Shown here: piece after piece, positions 39,134 through 51,200 of the stretch
Layout of the letters: each line of letters opens with the position of its first letter
Numbering within the stretch: position 1 is the first letter of the stretch
Origin: Phorcus lineatus
Lineage: Eukaryota > Mollusca > Gastropoda > Trochida > Trochidae
DNA: 64,000 nt
Assembly: GCA_921293015.1 (NCBI GenBank)
Contig: OV121092.1
Coordinates: 34,231,764 to 34,295,763, forward strand
Direction: 5' to 3'
Position numbers and translations under genes: made by a program
Notes under the pieces: model-generated
What the model was told of the DNA's origin: nothing
What the model saw: only the letters and a program-made list of their open reading frames with translations
Databases searched by the model: none

Positions 39134-39681
39134 ATTTTCAATTCTGATCTAATTAAATGTATGAGAAATTGAAGATTTTGAAAATAAGATCTTTGGAATG
39201 TTCGTGTAATTTTTTGTACATTTGTATTGTAAAATGTTCATTAAGAGGGCAAATGCTTATATATAAATATGGAAGTACATTGAAGTTATGATTAATGTAT
39301 TTGTCATTGATGATAGTTTTTTTTATTTTCCTCTTTCATTTTCAAATGTCTATTTTTGGGAAATAATTTTTTGTGAATATTTGACCTTTGAAATTAGTTA
39401 AAAATATAATGTTTTTGTGTGATGTAAATTGTTTTCTTTTACAACAAAAATGATTAATAAAAATGAAGTAATTCCACAAATTATTATGTTAAAGATTTTA
39501 AGTAAGCTTTGAAAAAATAGTCAGATATTTTTTTGAACGTCATGCATCCTCATGAATTTCATTCTTTCAAGGCGGTTATGGAATTGTGAAAGTATGACGT
39601 GCCACAAAAGTAAAAAGTAAACTGTTTTTAGCTCTTTATGAAAGTAAGCTCTATCTGGTAAACTTCCTCTCCCATACTTAC

Positions 39682-39789
39682 GGACTACAAGAAGGTATCT
39701 CCATTCTCTCTCATCTAGTAGGTTAAAGTAACGAATTCCTACAATAACCTCTGTTTGAATACTAGCACTTATCAGGTTTCTGGCAGATT
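39682..39789 (-). CDS. Orphan coding-exon candidate
   Basis: On the minus strand, an acceptor-like AG precedes 108 bases that read ISASIQTEVIVGIRYF and LLDEREWRYLLVV without stops, ending at a strong donor (GTAAGTAT). Protein-like composition, but no partner exon is certain. About 250 bases upstream on the same strand an ATG at 40194 opens MSTSWAKKEEARLDAIK and 33 further residues (to 40045), with only weak donors. I do not recognise either piece. They could be exons of one small gene or a fragment. Confidence 0.3.
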
Positions 39790-42379
39790 CTCCAAGCAGC
39801 AAGAAAATGGGAGACTAAGTGTCTACAAAACTTCAGGCTATAAGAACAACTTTTGGATGGAGCACTTGTTGTCAGCCCATGCCATAATTCAGTCGCCATA
39901 TTACAGGACTGTGTTCTGTCAAGTGTAATATGCACAGTCAAATAAATTTAGTTTTTTCAAAACAGGCAGAAGTGACTTATGCTTTTTGATGTGTGTTGTC
40001 AACGAAACCCCAGCGGCCATATTATGTGAATGTCAAGTGCACAGTCAAGTGAATAATTTATATTTTTCCCGAAGCATATGAAAATGACTGGGAGTTATCG
40101 TATGATAACTTTTTAATATTGCATCACTGATTTCACTACTATCTTTGATTGCATCCAAACGAGCTTCTTCCTTTTTTGCCCAAGACGTGCTCATTTTAGA
40201 ACAGAGGTTAGTATAGGATTTGATGTAGCTAATATTTAATATAATAATAATATTTAAGTTGTTTAATCCATTTCTCCACACTGAGCAGGTTTTCCATTTG
40301 GAGCTGTTTCTTGTGACACCAATACTGGGTTTGAAATGTCCAAAAAGTTACATTAGATAAAAGTTACTTCCCTTTGTGCATATGTTTATGTTTGTATTGA
40401 GCTAAACCAAGTTTACCAAAGACAGTATATATTGTATTCAAATGGAGGATTGCTGAGAAGTGATTTGTTTTCAATTCTGAATGAACCCTTAAATAAAGAC
40501 TAAGTTGTGTAGTCATTGTAGAGATTTAAAATCAGTGATGTTCCTGTAATCCGAGCACATATTTTAACAGTTGCAAATGTTGATTGGATAGAAATAATGT
40601 ATGTTTTCAATGTTTTGTGAGAATCAAGAGAAATGTCTTGGGTTTAGTTGCAAAAACTCTTAAGTGAGAATACATTCATACTAAAATATTTTAAGCCAAA
40701 TTTGAAAATGACCCCACAGAATTTTGGTCACAGATGGCACCAAAGGTTCACTACACAGTTTGCCAAGGATGATTTGAGATTACACAAAACCTGGTTCAAA
40801 CAGATAATTAATTCTTTTCATGTATTGCATGTGAACCTACTGCTCAAGTCAGATAAACCCTGTTAAGTTGTACAAGGGTCAAGCAGGGCAATATTCAGAT
40901 AACACTCCATTCTTGACAAATAATGTGCTTCGGTCCACCCAGGACTTTGGATTGGAGGAAAGGACATTACCCTTCTACGTAATGTAACAAGTGAGCTATG
41001 GGAGTCACACTAGGTGAGGTGTTTGCTGTAGTGAAATTAGAATCAATGCTGGAACTCCGAATGATGCATGACAGTTGTATGAAGGAAGTTGTTTTGCAAA
41101 AAAACACTTGATGGTCATTCCGTTGTTTATGGCACAATTGTACAAACAAGAAAACAGATTTGAAGCACTGTATTTATTGAACAATCTAACATGTGCAACA
41201 CAACAGTGACAACAGATAAACAGCAATACTTGTAAGTCTGTGAAGAAACATTGAATAACATAGCAGAGGTTTACAAATCAGCAGACAATCGAGACTGTGT
41301 CTCTGCAAGTTAGAAATCTTTTCCACTGGTCCTTTGTACTGTGAGGTAACCTTCGCTATCAAGCAGAGAAGTATTGTGGGATTTCTCATGGATCCTAACC
41401 TTAAAACATGAAACCCTTCAAGGTCAAATCATCCTCGGCTACCCAGGGGTTAATATTCTCATAATAAACATCTCCCATTCATCCAATTAACTTTTCATCA
41501 GGATAATCTCTGCTTAAAATACCTGCCCTTGATTTGAATAAGCTAATGAAACTGCTTTGTTGATTGGACCTGCGAGCCTCTCAACAGACTCATTAGAAAC
41601 AAGCTTTTTTGATGCATAGGGGAAATTGGCCCGTGATTCCATCTCTTAGCTCTTACTTTCTTGTTTACAGCCAATCAGGAGGGAAGGTTTTCTTTTAAAT
41701 CTTTAATCTAAATGCCTGAGCATGTACTGAAAAGGACTCATTAAAAATCAGTGTTACCAACTATTGTTTCCCTGTTTTCAAATAAAAGCTTATCAATAGG
41801 TCAGGCAAATATTGAGTGCCAAAGATCTTGATGAAAAGTCCCAGGGGTGATAAAATGAACTTGTATTAAATATTGAATTATTTTCAGTCGTTTAAGGACC
41901 TGTTTATATTTAAAATTTGGCACAAAAAGAAAAATTAATGTCTTGATTCTCCATTTCCTATTCAGTCACATTTAAAAACAATCTTGTGAGGTATCGTTAG
42001 GTTATTCAGTAGCTAATTATGGATAAAAATCAAAATCAGCAAGTGTTTTAGTATTAAGATAATAAAAGACCTATCAAATGAGATATTAATTTCAAGCTCA
42101 GCTCGGGACAGGATGTAACTCAAATATTCTATAACGATTACTGGGGATTGTGTCCTTAGAGTGTAAGCCAAATAATGACCTAACTAACTTATTATTTTTG
42201 TTACTTTTGGAAAAAAGTGTTCATTTTGATCCTTTTTCCATTACAGCATCAAAAGGAAGATAACTCTCACCATCTTGTAGTATAAGCCAAATATTGACCT
42301 TATTCTTGCATTATGGCATTAATCTTTCCTTTGCCAAGTCCTCAGTTTCTTTTGATTTTCAACTACATATGCTAACAAG

Positions 42380-42477
42380 ATAACAGAGGATGGACTGGAC
42401 GATATCGTATCACTGTATCACCTGGAGCTGGTACAATATCACAAGTACAAGACTAGGTCAACAAACAACATTGCATG
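42380..42477 (+). CDS. Orphan coding-exon candidate
   Basis: A less AT-rich island reads ITEDGLDDIVSLYHLELVQ and HKYKTRSTNNIA on the plus strand and ends at a good donor (GTAAGAAG). The acceptor is ambiguous (42380 or 42387). No flanking exon was found, and the reverse strand also has plausible splice signals, so the call is weak. Confidence 0.25.
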
Positions 42478-43333
42478 GTAAGAAGATCACACATTGGAAA
42501 TAACAGGACCACCAGAATGTAACGTGTAATGAAAGCTAATGATACAGTTCACATTGCCATAATTTATTATCCTCAACTTGTAAATTCAAATAATCTTGAT
42601 TGTACCAAAACATGTCCACAATCTGAAAATTTTATTTTAACAATATTGAAGTAGTGATAATCCTTAGTCCATTTGTCATAGCTAAGTTTGCCTTATCTGT
42701 GATTTACTTATGAAAAAAGGAACCAATTACAGGGATACAGGCCTTACAGCTTTAGTCTGCTGGATTGTTCCCAGATTTAGTGAGCGCTTGCTATGTAAGA
42801 TTTTAAGAATTACATCACTTGGATGTTCCTCATATACAGCTTTGCTCATAAGTTTTAAAAGTCAACAATATCTTTTATCTGAATGATACATTTGTCCTAC
42901 TAATAATTGTTGTTATTTTTGGACTAATTAAAATTTTCAGCCTGATTGTTTTCCATTACAGTATGGAAAGGGAGATAACTCATATCATCTTAACTTTTTC
43001 ATTGACCTGTAATGTTTTGTTTGAAAGACATTTTCATATTTTGCCCTATATCTGGATTATTATTAAGATACTAAAAGTAAGAAATATCACAATAGTTACA
43101 AATGGTAACATGAAGAAAATATACTTTTTGATAAATTTTCCATTTTGCTTTGCTTTGGGGAAATTCTCACATCTTATCTCAAACTATAACTAGAAACATA
43201 ACACAAATTCATTTGACTTTGATAAAAATGAACGTACCATGTGCTCATTTAAGTATCACTCAACTTGCTACTCCTCCCTAAAGGCCATAGATGTGACAAT
43301 TACTTGTTTACACTGAAAAAGGAGCCAAGGCCT

Positions 43334-43631
43334 AAAGTGACAGAGTATGTTTCATGAATTTTGTACGTGCCCTGAATAGAGCCAAAATACCATATGACCT
43401 GTGTTCATTTCGAATTGTCTATCTAAAGTTGCATCTTTATCGCTTAAATGCCAAAATTATTACATTGTCCGTTTTTTTATCATAAATCTTGTTTTCCCTC
43501 TTTATTGTCACCATGCTAACTGATTAGCATTGAGTTGTTAATTTTCAGAAACAACCACTTTTTCTCAATCAAACAACCCCATTTATGAAGTTTGACATAT
43601 TTGACCCCAACAACATACTCTGTGCCCCTTT
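43334..43631. repeat. MITE-like element, about 300 bp
   Basis: Ends are inverted: AAAGTGACAGAGTATGTT at the left, and the reverse complement of AACATACTCTGTGCCCCTTT at the right. The interior has no ORF. A related copy lies at about 47345-47760, sharing AGCCAAATACC and CATATGACCTG-like blocks. Confidence 0.6.
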
Positions 43632-43905
43632 AATGGTACAGAGGCAGCACTTACACACCCATTTAATATGTTTGCTAGTTAGAAAGCTTTTTAACATTAA
43701 ATGAATTAATGGAATATAATAAATACTACTGCCATGTTTCCTGCAAAAGAAATTTTTAATTTACATAGTCAAGCATTAAAATAGACATTTTCCGCAACAG
43801 TCACTACGTCTTTAAGAATAAACACCATACATAACACCTGACATGTGACAACATTAAGCTAATTTCATAACTATGTGGAATTGCATGGGCGTGAGACTAC
43901 AGAAA

Positions 43906-44246
43906 TTTAAAGGGACCGTATCACCTTTTTTAAAACATTTACTTAAAATTTTCCTCAAACATTAGTTGATGCCAATGTATAATCTTCAGTTGGTCAAACA
44001 TGTCATTACTCAGCCTGGTTATCTATAATCAAGATATAGTTTCAAGCAAAAAACACTCGCAGATATTTTATTGTGAACATCTTTTAATGAGGTAGGAAAA
44101 TGAATTTGCATACCTTAAATCAAAAGTAGTACATTTGTTTTAAAACTGCTTTTTTGATTGATAGGAACCATCTTGCAATTGTTAATTTTTTTTTAAATTT
44201 CCTGATATCACATTTTAACGGAAAAAACATGCTACTGTCCCTTTAA
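43906..44246. repeat. MITE-like element with TTTAAAGGGAC ends
   Basis: A 341-bp AT-rich element bounded by TTTAAAGGGAC and its reverse complement GTCCCTTTAAA. It lies 275 bp from another MITE-like element and has no coding potential. The target duplication is not clear. Confidence 0.6.
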
Positions 44247-44460
44247 AGTAGTTATTTTCAAAAATTACTCATCTGCCATTATAAGTCACTTGAACCAACT
44301 GTAAATGCCCTCTTTGATATCTTTATTTTCTATTATTTCAGTTCTCCTAATATTATTGTCCCAGCATTCTATTGTTTGATTTTAAATTTGTGCCCAAACT
44401 CAGTTAACAGAGATTGTCGTTTAAGATCTTAACGATTGAGATATTGACACTTTGACTGAA

Positions 44461-44552
44461 ATTACCTTCTGAATTTCTTATTACCTTCTGAATTTCTTAT
44501 TACCTTCTGAATTTCTTATTACCTTCTGAATTTCTTATTACCTTCTGAATTT
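44461..44552. repeat. 19-bp tandem repeat, 4.8 copies
   Basis: Unit ATTACCTTCTGAATTTCTT, repeated without a single mismatch. Identity between copies points to recent expansion. It lies about 700 bp downstream of the minus-strand gene's stop codon, possibly beyond its 3' UTR. Confidence 0.95.
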
Positions 44553-45261
44553 AAATGCTGTCAGCATTGCCAAGAGATAGTTTTCAAATGTATTTATTAT
44601 CAACAGGACAAAAAGATACCTTTGAATTTTAATATGGATTCACAAAGGTGACACATCTGACCAATAGATCTAACATCTAGTTTTGATTAATTTTGCAACA
44701 ATAGCATTCATATATGGTAGCTTCTCAAATTTAGTTTTTATCCAAAAAACTGAGACTCTTTAAACTCTACAATTGATAATACATACACTCAAAGAGTTAT
44801 GAAAATCTTTAAACTCACTTTACTGCTTGTTTCTAAATATTGTTGACTTCAACCATTTGAAAATCAAGGGTTTGCGTGATGTAATCTGACAAAACTCCTT
44901 ATCTCTTAAAGGTAGAGTTAACCTTTGGCATGCCAATATCATAAATGTGACCCCTCCTGCTGATGAATCAGAAATGGATTTGGTTTTGACAATGCAGGTG
45001 CTAAATGATATTTTGACGAAACAAATTGAGATTAAACAACTGCCAGCAAGACATAAAATATATTTCTTCATTTCCTGGACTGACAGAATTCTTAAGAAGT
45101 CTACAAAAAGAATCGATAAAATTTCCAGCAGCAAGCATTTTACCAAATGCGATATCAGCATGTCAAGAGTTAACTTTAGAGCATTATTGGCACATATTAT
45201 TGCTGTCAAGAGGTAATTTATGTCACCGGTGGGTTCCTCAAAAGCTGTATCAATATGGCCG

Positions 45262-48200
45262 TCATGTTTTAACTTTACTGAATGTCCATCTCCTTTGTGC
45301 TGGGGATTGGTTCGGGGTCGATTTGTGTTTCCGAAAATTATTGTCACTCGCTGATCGTGGCATTCCTTTTGGAATGTCCAAGTGTTCAATGGATGGAAAA
45401 CGTAACAAGGGTCCCCGAGCAATCCCTTCTGAACTTTTAGCAATTTGAAGTTTTTCACGTTTTTTATTCTCATTTTGATCGATATCAAGATACAAGTCAC
45501 TTCGAGTCAATCTGAATTTTGTATTTGGTGTAAGGGGCATTGCTTGGAGAATACTGTCATCTTCTGGAGTTTCAATGTTTACATCCATATTTCGAATATT
45601 TTCAGAACTTTCAGTTTTGTTAACAGTGATTACTGGACTAGACAATAATTTATCAGTTTCACTTTCACCTCTACCACAGAATTCAGATACATCTCTCTCT
45701 TTCAAAATGTCCTCTGCATCTGTCTTGTCAAACACCTCATCACTTCCACAGGAATTTGTGTCCTCTGTCTTCTTTTCTGTAGAAGTAAGACGGCCATTTG
45801 TAATAAGGGGAGATAACTCTACTGTATTATCATGTCCCACTTTATTGGTTGCCTTTGGGCTGTCCTTGGCTTTGAAATATCCTTTCTTCATGTTAAAATG
45901 GCTACATTTTGGTAGTTCTGTTTGCCGTCGAACACTGACGATTTTTCCACCTTTCATTATCACAACGGAATCATCTTGATGAATAATGGAGTTGCCATTA
46001 CCCCGTTTTGACGCCTGACGCATTAATTCAGTCAGACTTTTCTCCCTCTTGAATTTGTTACGGGGATTATTTTTCAGGTGGATGTTTAGACTTGTGGTGG
46101 AGTGATACATGTACTCCTGGTCGGGTGAGGAAGGGGTACGAGGGGTACTTCTTTTACCCGTTAAGAACGACGACAATCGTCGAAAAGAGTCAATGCCCTC
46201 ATCATGGATTGTGTCTGAAAAGATACAAGTAAAAAATTATGAATAAACTAAGAAAAATTCAAACTGCCGTACTGATACATTTTTCTCTTTTTAAAGATAT
46301 AAAGTGGTTTCATAACAATAGATAAAATATTATTCACAAAATCAATAGTTACACATAAAAAAGGTGTGAATATCTGAAAATTGTATGAGAAATGTCTGAA
46401 CTGGGTCTCTAAATCAATTACAATAAATGTACAAAAACAACAAATTTAAATCTTATGAAGAACATAAAAATTGTCTTATATTAATACAAATATGGAAACA
46501 AAATGTATTGTAGCAGTCTTCATATATAAAAATACACACAAATATAAAGATATATAACTGAAATAATGGAACCACTATAAACTAAAACACATCATACCAA
46601 GTGAAATTTCTAACTATTTTCAAACATCAAACCAAAACTTGAGCATGCAAAAAAAAATCCCAATCAAGATCAAACAAAAGATAAAAATACCCACTACAAA
46701 AGCAGGCTTGATGCCCAAGGTATTCTGTGATACCATTCAATATTTTAAAAGCACAATAGATAAAACAATAATATAAAACTCATAATTTAAACAAAATAAT
46801 AAGCACTTTTTATAACAAAAACAATTGACAAAGGTACAAAAAATTATAGTTGTGGAAACCAAGCATCATAATTTCTCGGTGTTCGTTGAAAACGCCACTA
46901 AATTTATGGAAAAGTCTGTTTCATAACACAAAATTTTTTTATACTGGTTTAAAATTAGTAAAACTGGCACTCATTCAAACAGGATTTGAACTCGGACCAG
47001 AGAAGGTTACCATGCCCCTATGATATATTTTATGATATAACCAATCTCCCTCTTGTTTACTTTATCAGTCTATTTGTTATGCTATTCAAGGTAGATAAAG
47101 TAAACGTAGTGTAAACATTTACAGCACATGTCGATCAAGTGTGAGATATACACTCTTATCTTCTTGCTGGCTGTATTACTGATCAGGTGTATACGAGACA
47201 TATTTACACCTGAAGATATATTGTTAAGTAGCTGCACCTACTATCTGGCATAATATTATATCAGTAACTAAATTTATTCATTGAATTGGGAATAATGAAG
47301 GGATATAATCCAGAAAAAAAAGTTGCCTTTTTGTTGTATGTTTTAGGCTTAAGTGACACATAGTATTTAACATTTTTATAGCCAAATACCGTATGTCCTG
47401 AGTTAAATTCAAATTGCCTCCCTAAACTTGCCTCTCTAAGATAAAATATTTACTTGTTTTCAATTATGTTAGACAAATTTACATAAAGATGTGAGAAGAC
47501 ATTATCCTTTCTACATGAATATTAGTTAAATGACCTACCGGTACTACAAATTCAAACCCCTATTTGTCATAAAGTCTGATCTATACAAGTATTCGAAATT
47601 ATGTTTACATATTTCACTATTGCCATTGTTCGCTTTTCGATCATACATCACGATAATAACCTGCTTATTGTCAATATACTGAACGGATAAGTATTCGGAT
47701 GGTTATTATCAGAAACAATCATAAAGTTTTTGAGACTCCATCAACCTACTGCCCCTTTCAAGGTTATAATTCTTCATGATGTAAGTAAACCTTGTCCTGC
47801 ATCAGAATTCACTAAGAAATTATGGGAACAATAAAGGGTGGGTTACTAGCAACAAAAGTAATTAGGATTTCCTCATATAGAGAGAGATAATGTGGCTAAG
47901 AGTTGTTAAAATTGATAACAAATATATCAGATAACTTGCTTCTCGTGATAATACTCAGAGGTATTTCACAGGTATCTAAGCGAAGGAACATAAGAAACAA
48001 AACATATTAAAACTTCAAAATAAATCTACATTTATATTGTATTATTGTTTAGTGACGGCACTTTCTTTTTAAACTTAACCAAAATATCTATGTGCTAAGG
48101 TTTGAATCTTGCCACAAAACATACTAAAATATCTAAGTTGAAATAATAAGGAGACTATCAGATATTGAAAATGCCGAACACTCATAAGTTTTCTTGGAGA

Positions 48201-51200
48201 CCTGAAACACTCAGAAAAGTTTTCAAAAATACCAGATACATGATAGGTTAATCAAAAAATTAAATGGCCCTCTCCTCCTATCAGCGACTAACAATTTTGA
48301 AATTCAGAACTTAAAATCTTAACTTACCGATTGAAATGTGAAGATGGCAAAGCATACCGAGAGATGAAAGATATTGTAAATTCTGTAACTTAAGTGAAAT
48401 AGGTGACGAAATGCACAATATACTTAAATGTCCAATATAAATGCAGATCGTGAACGATACGTACCCACCATAAAAAGTAATAACGATATATATAACCTTA
48501 ACACCAACTAAAAGATATAAAAACAAGTTGTCAAGCTTCATTATTCGCTTACAAAATATGTTATCAAATGCGATTGTGTCTACATTACTATTTAGCTATC
48601 AATCATTTGTGTATGATATATTACTAATTATCTATGTATTCAATTGTCTGTCACCAAACGCATGCATATGATTTGTAAATATATACTTGTATGTGTGCTC
48701 TTGTACCGCGAAAGATTGTTTTTTGAGTAATAAAAACAGTGAAACAGTGAACAGCAAACTCAAATGTTTTCCAAGAATCCCTTAACGAGAATTCCTGTCT
48801 TAGTTCATTATTTCAGTGACACTCTTAATTGACTTGGCTTTCTTCCAACCTTTATATACCGCACCTGAGAATGCTAGAACAGTAAATTCAGCCATCTTGT
48901 AGTTTCCAGAGAGAAGACGTATTTGTGATTTAATTAGGAGTTTTTGAGACTGATGACTGTGCAACCTGCCAAAATTTCTTGTTTACACAGAAATAGAAAT
49001 AAATACAGATGATGATAAATAAATACTTTCTTTTATCCGAAAAATGAGCAATTCATTTTAATTACATGTATTTTAACTCTACATGTATATAAGACCAAGT
49101 TTCTGTTGACGTTTTAGCTAAATTACCTATCATCTAATAATTAAAGTTGATTGCTTGGGGTCCAGAAAGCTATATTTAAGTATTCACATAAATAAAAAGA
49201 AAAATATCATTTTTAGAGTTTATACTAGAATGATTCTTAAATATTTTCCTAATTTACCTGATCAAACATCATATTATGTTGTATGGTGACAAAAAGCACC
49301 ATATGAATGCTCAACTGAAAATATGTGGATAACCTCCCTTTGGGGAATTAACAGAAGGGGGCCATTTTTTATAAATGTACCAAATAGCAATTAAGTTGCC
49401 AAGAAAGATTATGAAGCTTGATTTAATCTCATTTTGTTCTCATTAATAAAACACACTTGCAACATGTTCACAAGACAAACTAATTAGCATATATCTCCCT
49501 CTATGTGCACCGAGGCACAAAGCAGACGCACTTGCTGATTTCATGTCGAGGAGAAGAAAGATTAAAAATTGAGTTGGAAAGTAATCTTATAATTGAAGCT
49601 AGATTTTTCTGCATAAAAAGAAGTTTGAGAAACCATCAAGTATAAATGTATGATATGGTGAACAATTTCCAGTTGATGCTTCCTAATTTAATTGATAAAT
49701 GGCATGTCAGTACAAAATCTTAACCGTTAATATCCCATAATTTCATTGAATTTCACATTTTTAGCAAGTAGAGGGATGGCCTTTCAAAATTATTCACTGT
49801 TACATTTTATGTTAGGTGATCCCTGTAATTACTAAGTAGCTAAACTATGTGTTAACCAGAAGAACCATTCATAGCTCATTTGATAACATTTTAATGAACT
49901 GAATCCTTATCCTTGAGTTGAGACCAGTTTATCAAAGAGGTCTAGGCGTCTCTCATACAAATCAATATGGCAGGTTTTACATATGTTCTAGAACCAATTT
50001 CCAACAAAAGATTTTGTAATTTAGTTATTCAGTGATATGCTGAAATATTGAGATGAAAAATCTTCAAGAATTTACATGATAATTATCAGTATACACCAAC
50101 CCAAAGCAGAGATGTTTCATGCCAAAACTCAATAGAACATTCATGCATTAGCCAATTGTAAGGGTATTTAGTATTTACACAAAACCAACTGTAAAGCATT
50201 ATCCATGCACAAAAGTCATACAATGGGTAATCAGATTTCAAAATGATCAATTATTAAGTAAAGTCTATGAATGGTTTCTATGTGGAAAATGGTACAAGTT
50301 AAGTTTGTTATAGCCATTTTTGTATCAGAGATGATCAAAGACAATGTAAGCTTTTTTAGAATTAAATTTTAAACGAACACCTTGAAATTCATTTGATTAA
50401 AATATTCTTGAAAAGGATTATGCAAAACCATAAACCATGAACTTGAAATTTTACCTTTGAATTCAAATGAGTTAACATGCGTGGATTGACTGAACCAACA
50501 AAATACAGAGCTCTATCACATTATACCAAAAAGGACATAAATACACAGATTGCTAATTGACAGGGATGGTCAGACAATTGGAAAAACAAAAGATTGTCAG
50601 AAGATTGGACAAAAGAAATATGAAAGACGATCTGACATTATAAGACAAGCATAGGACGGCAGACAACTGGGAAAAAAATGATGGTCGAACAATTGAGCAA
50701 ACCAATACATGATGGTTGGACAACTGGGCAAACCAACACAAGATGGTCAGACATTTGGGCAAACCAACTCAAGATTGTTGGACAATTGAGCAAACACAAG
50801 ATGGTCGGACTATTGGGCAAACACAAGATGGTTGCACAACTGGAAAAACCAAAACAAGAAGTTATGGTCAGTGAACAAACATCTAAGGATGGTCGAACAG
50901 TTGTACTAACATACATGGTCGGACATCTGTACAATCTTAAGAGGGACAATTGGACAAACAGAGATGGTCAGAAATAGAGGACAACGATAAGAGAGGTGGG
51001 CAGTTGAAGAAACTCTGAATGATCAAATCATTGAAGAAACAAAACATAAATTGTCGATCATAAAGTGGCCAGCCTGTTGGGCAAACATAAGGTGAGGTGC
51101 GGTGAGTTGGAGTTTAAGACCGCTTTGAAGAGTATTTCACTTATGCAAAGGATGCTAGTATTATTGCATGGAGAATTCCTGCATCACTATTGTGGCTGTG

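Larger units (their letters stand above)
38886..45261. other. Gene-poor interval between CIR1 and the minus-strand gene
   Basis: CIR1 3' UTR at the left, then AT-rich DNA with MITE-like elements, one tandem array and two weak exon candidates. Near 39890-40060, two similar blocks (GCCATATTA plus CTGTCAAGTG, then GCCATATTATG plus TGTCAAGTG) look like a small old duplication. Nothing else coding is visible. Confidence 0.4.

Noticed and set aside
45026-45448. Plus-strand ORF of 140 codons
   Set aside because: It overlaps the 3' UTR and coding end of the well-supported minus-strand terminal exon and lacks its own signals.
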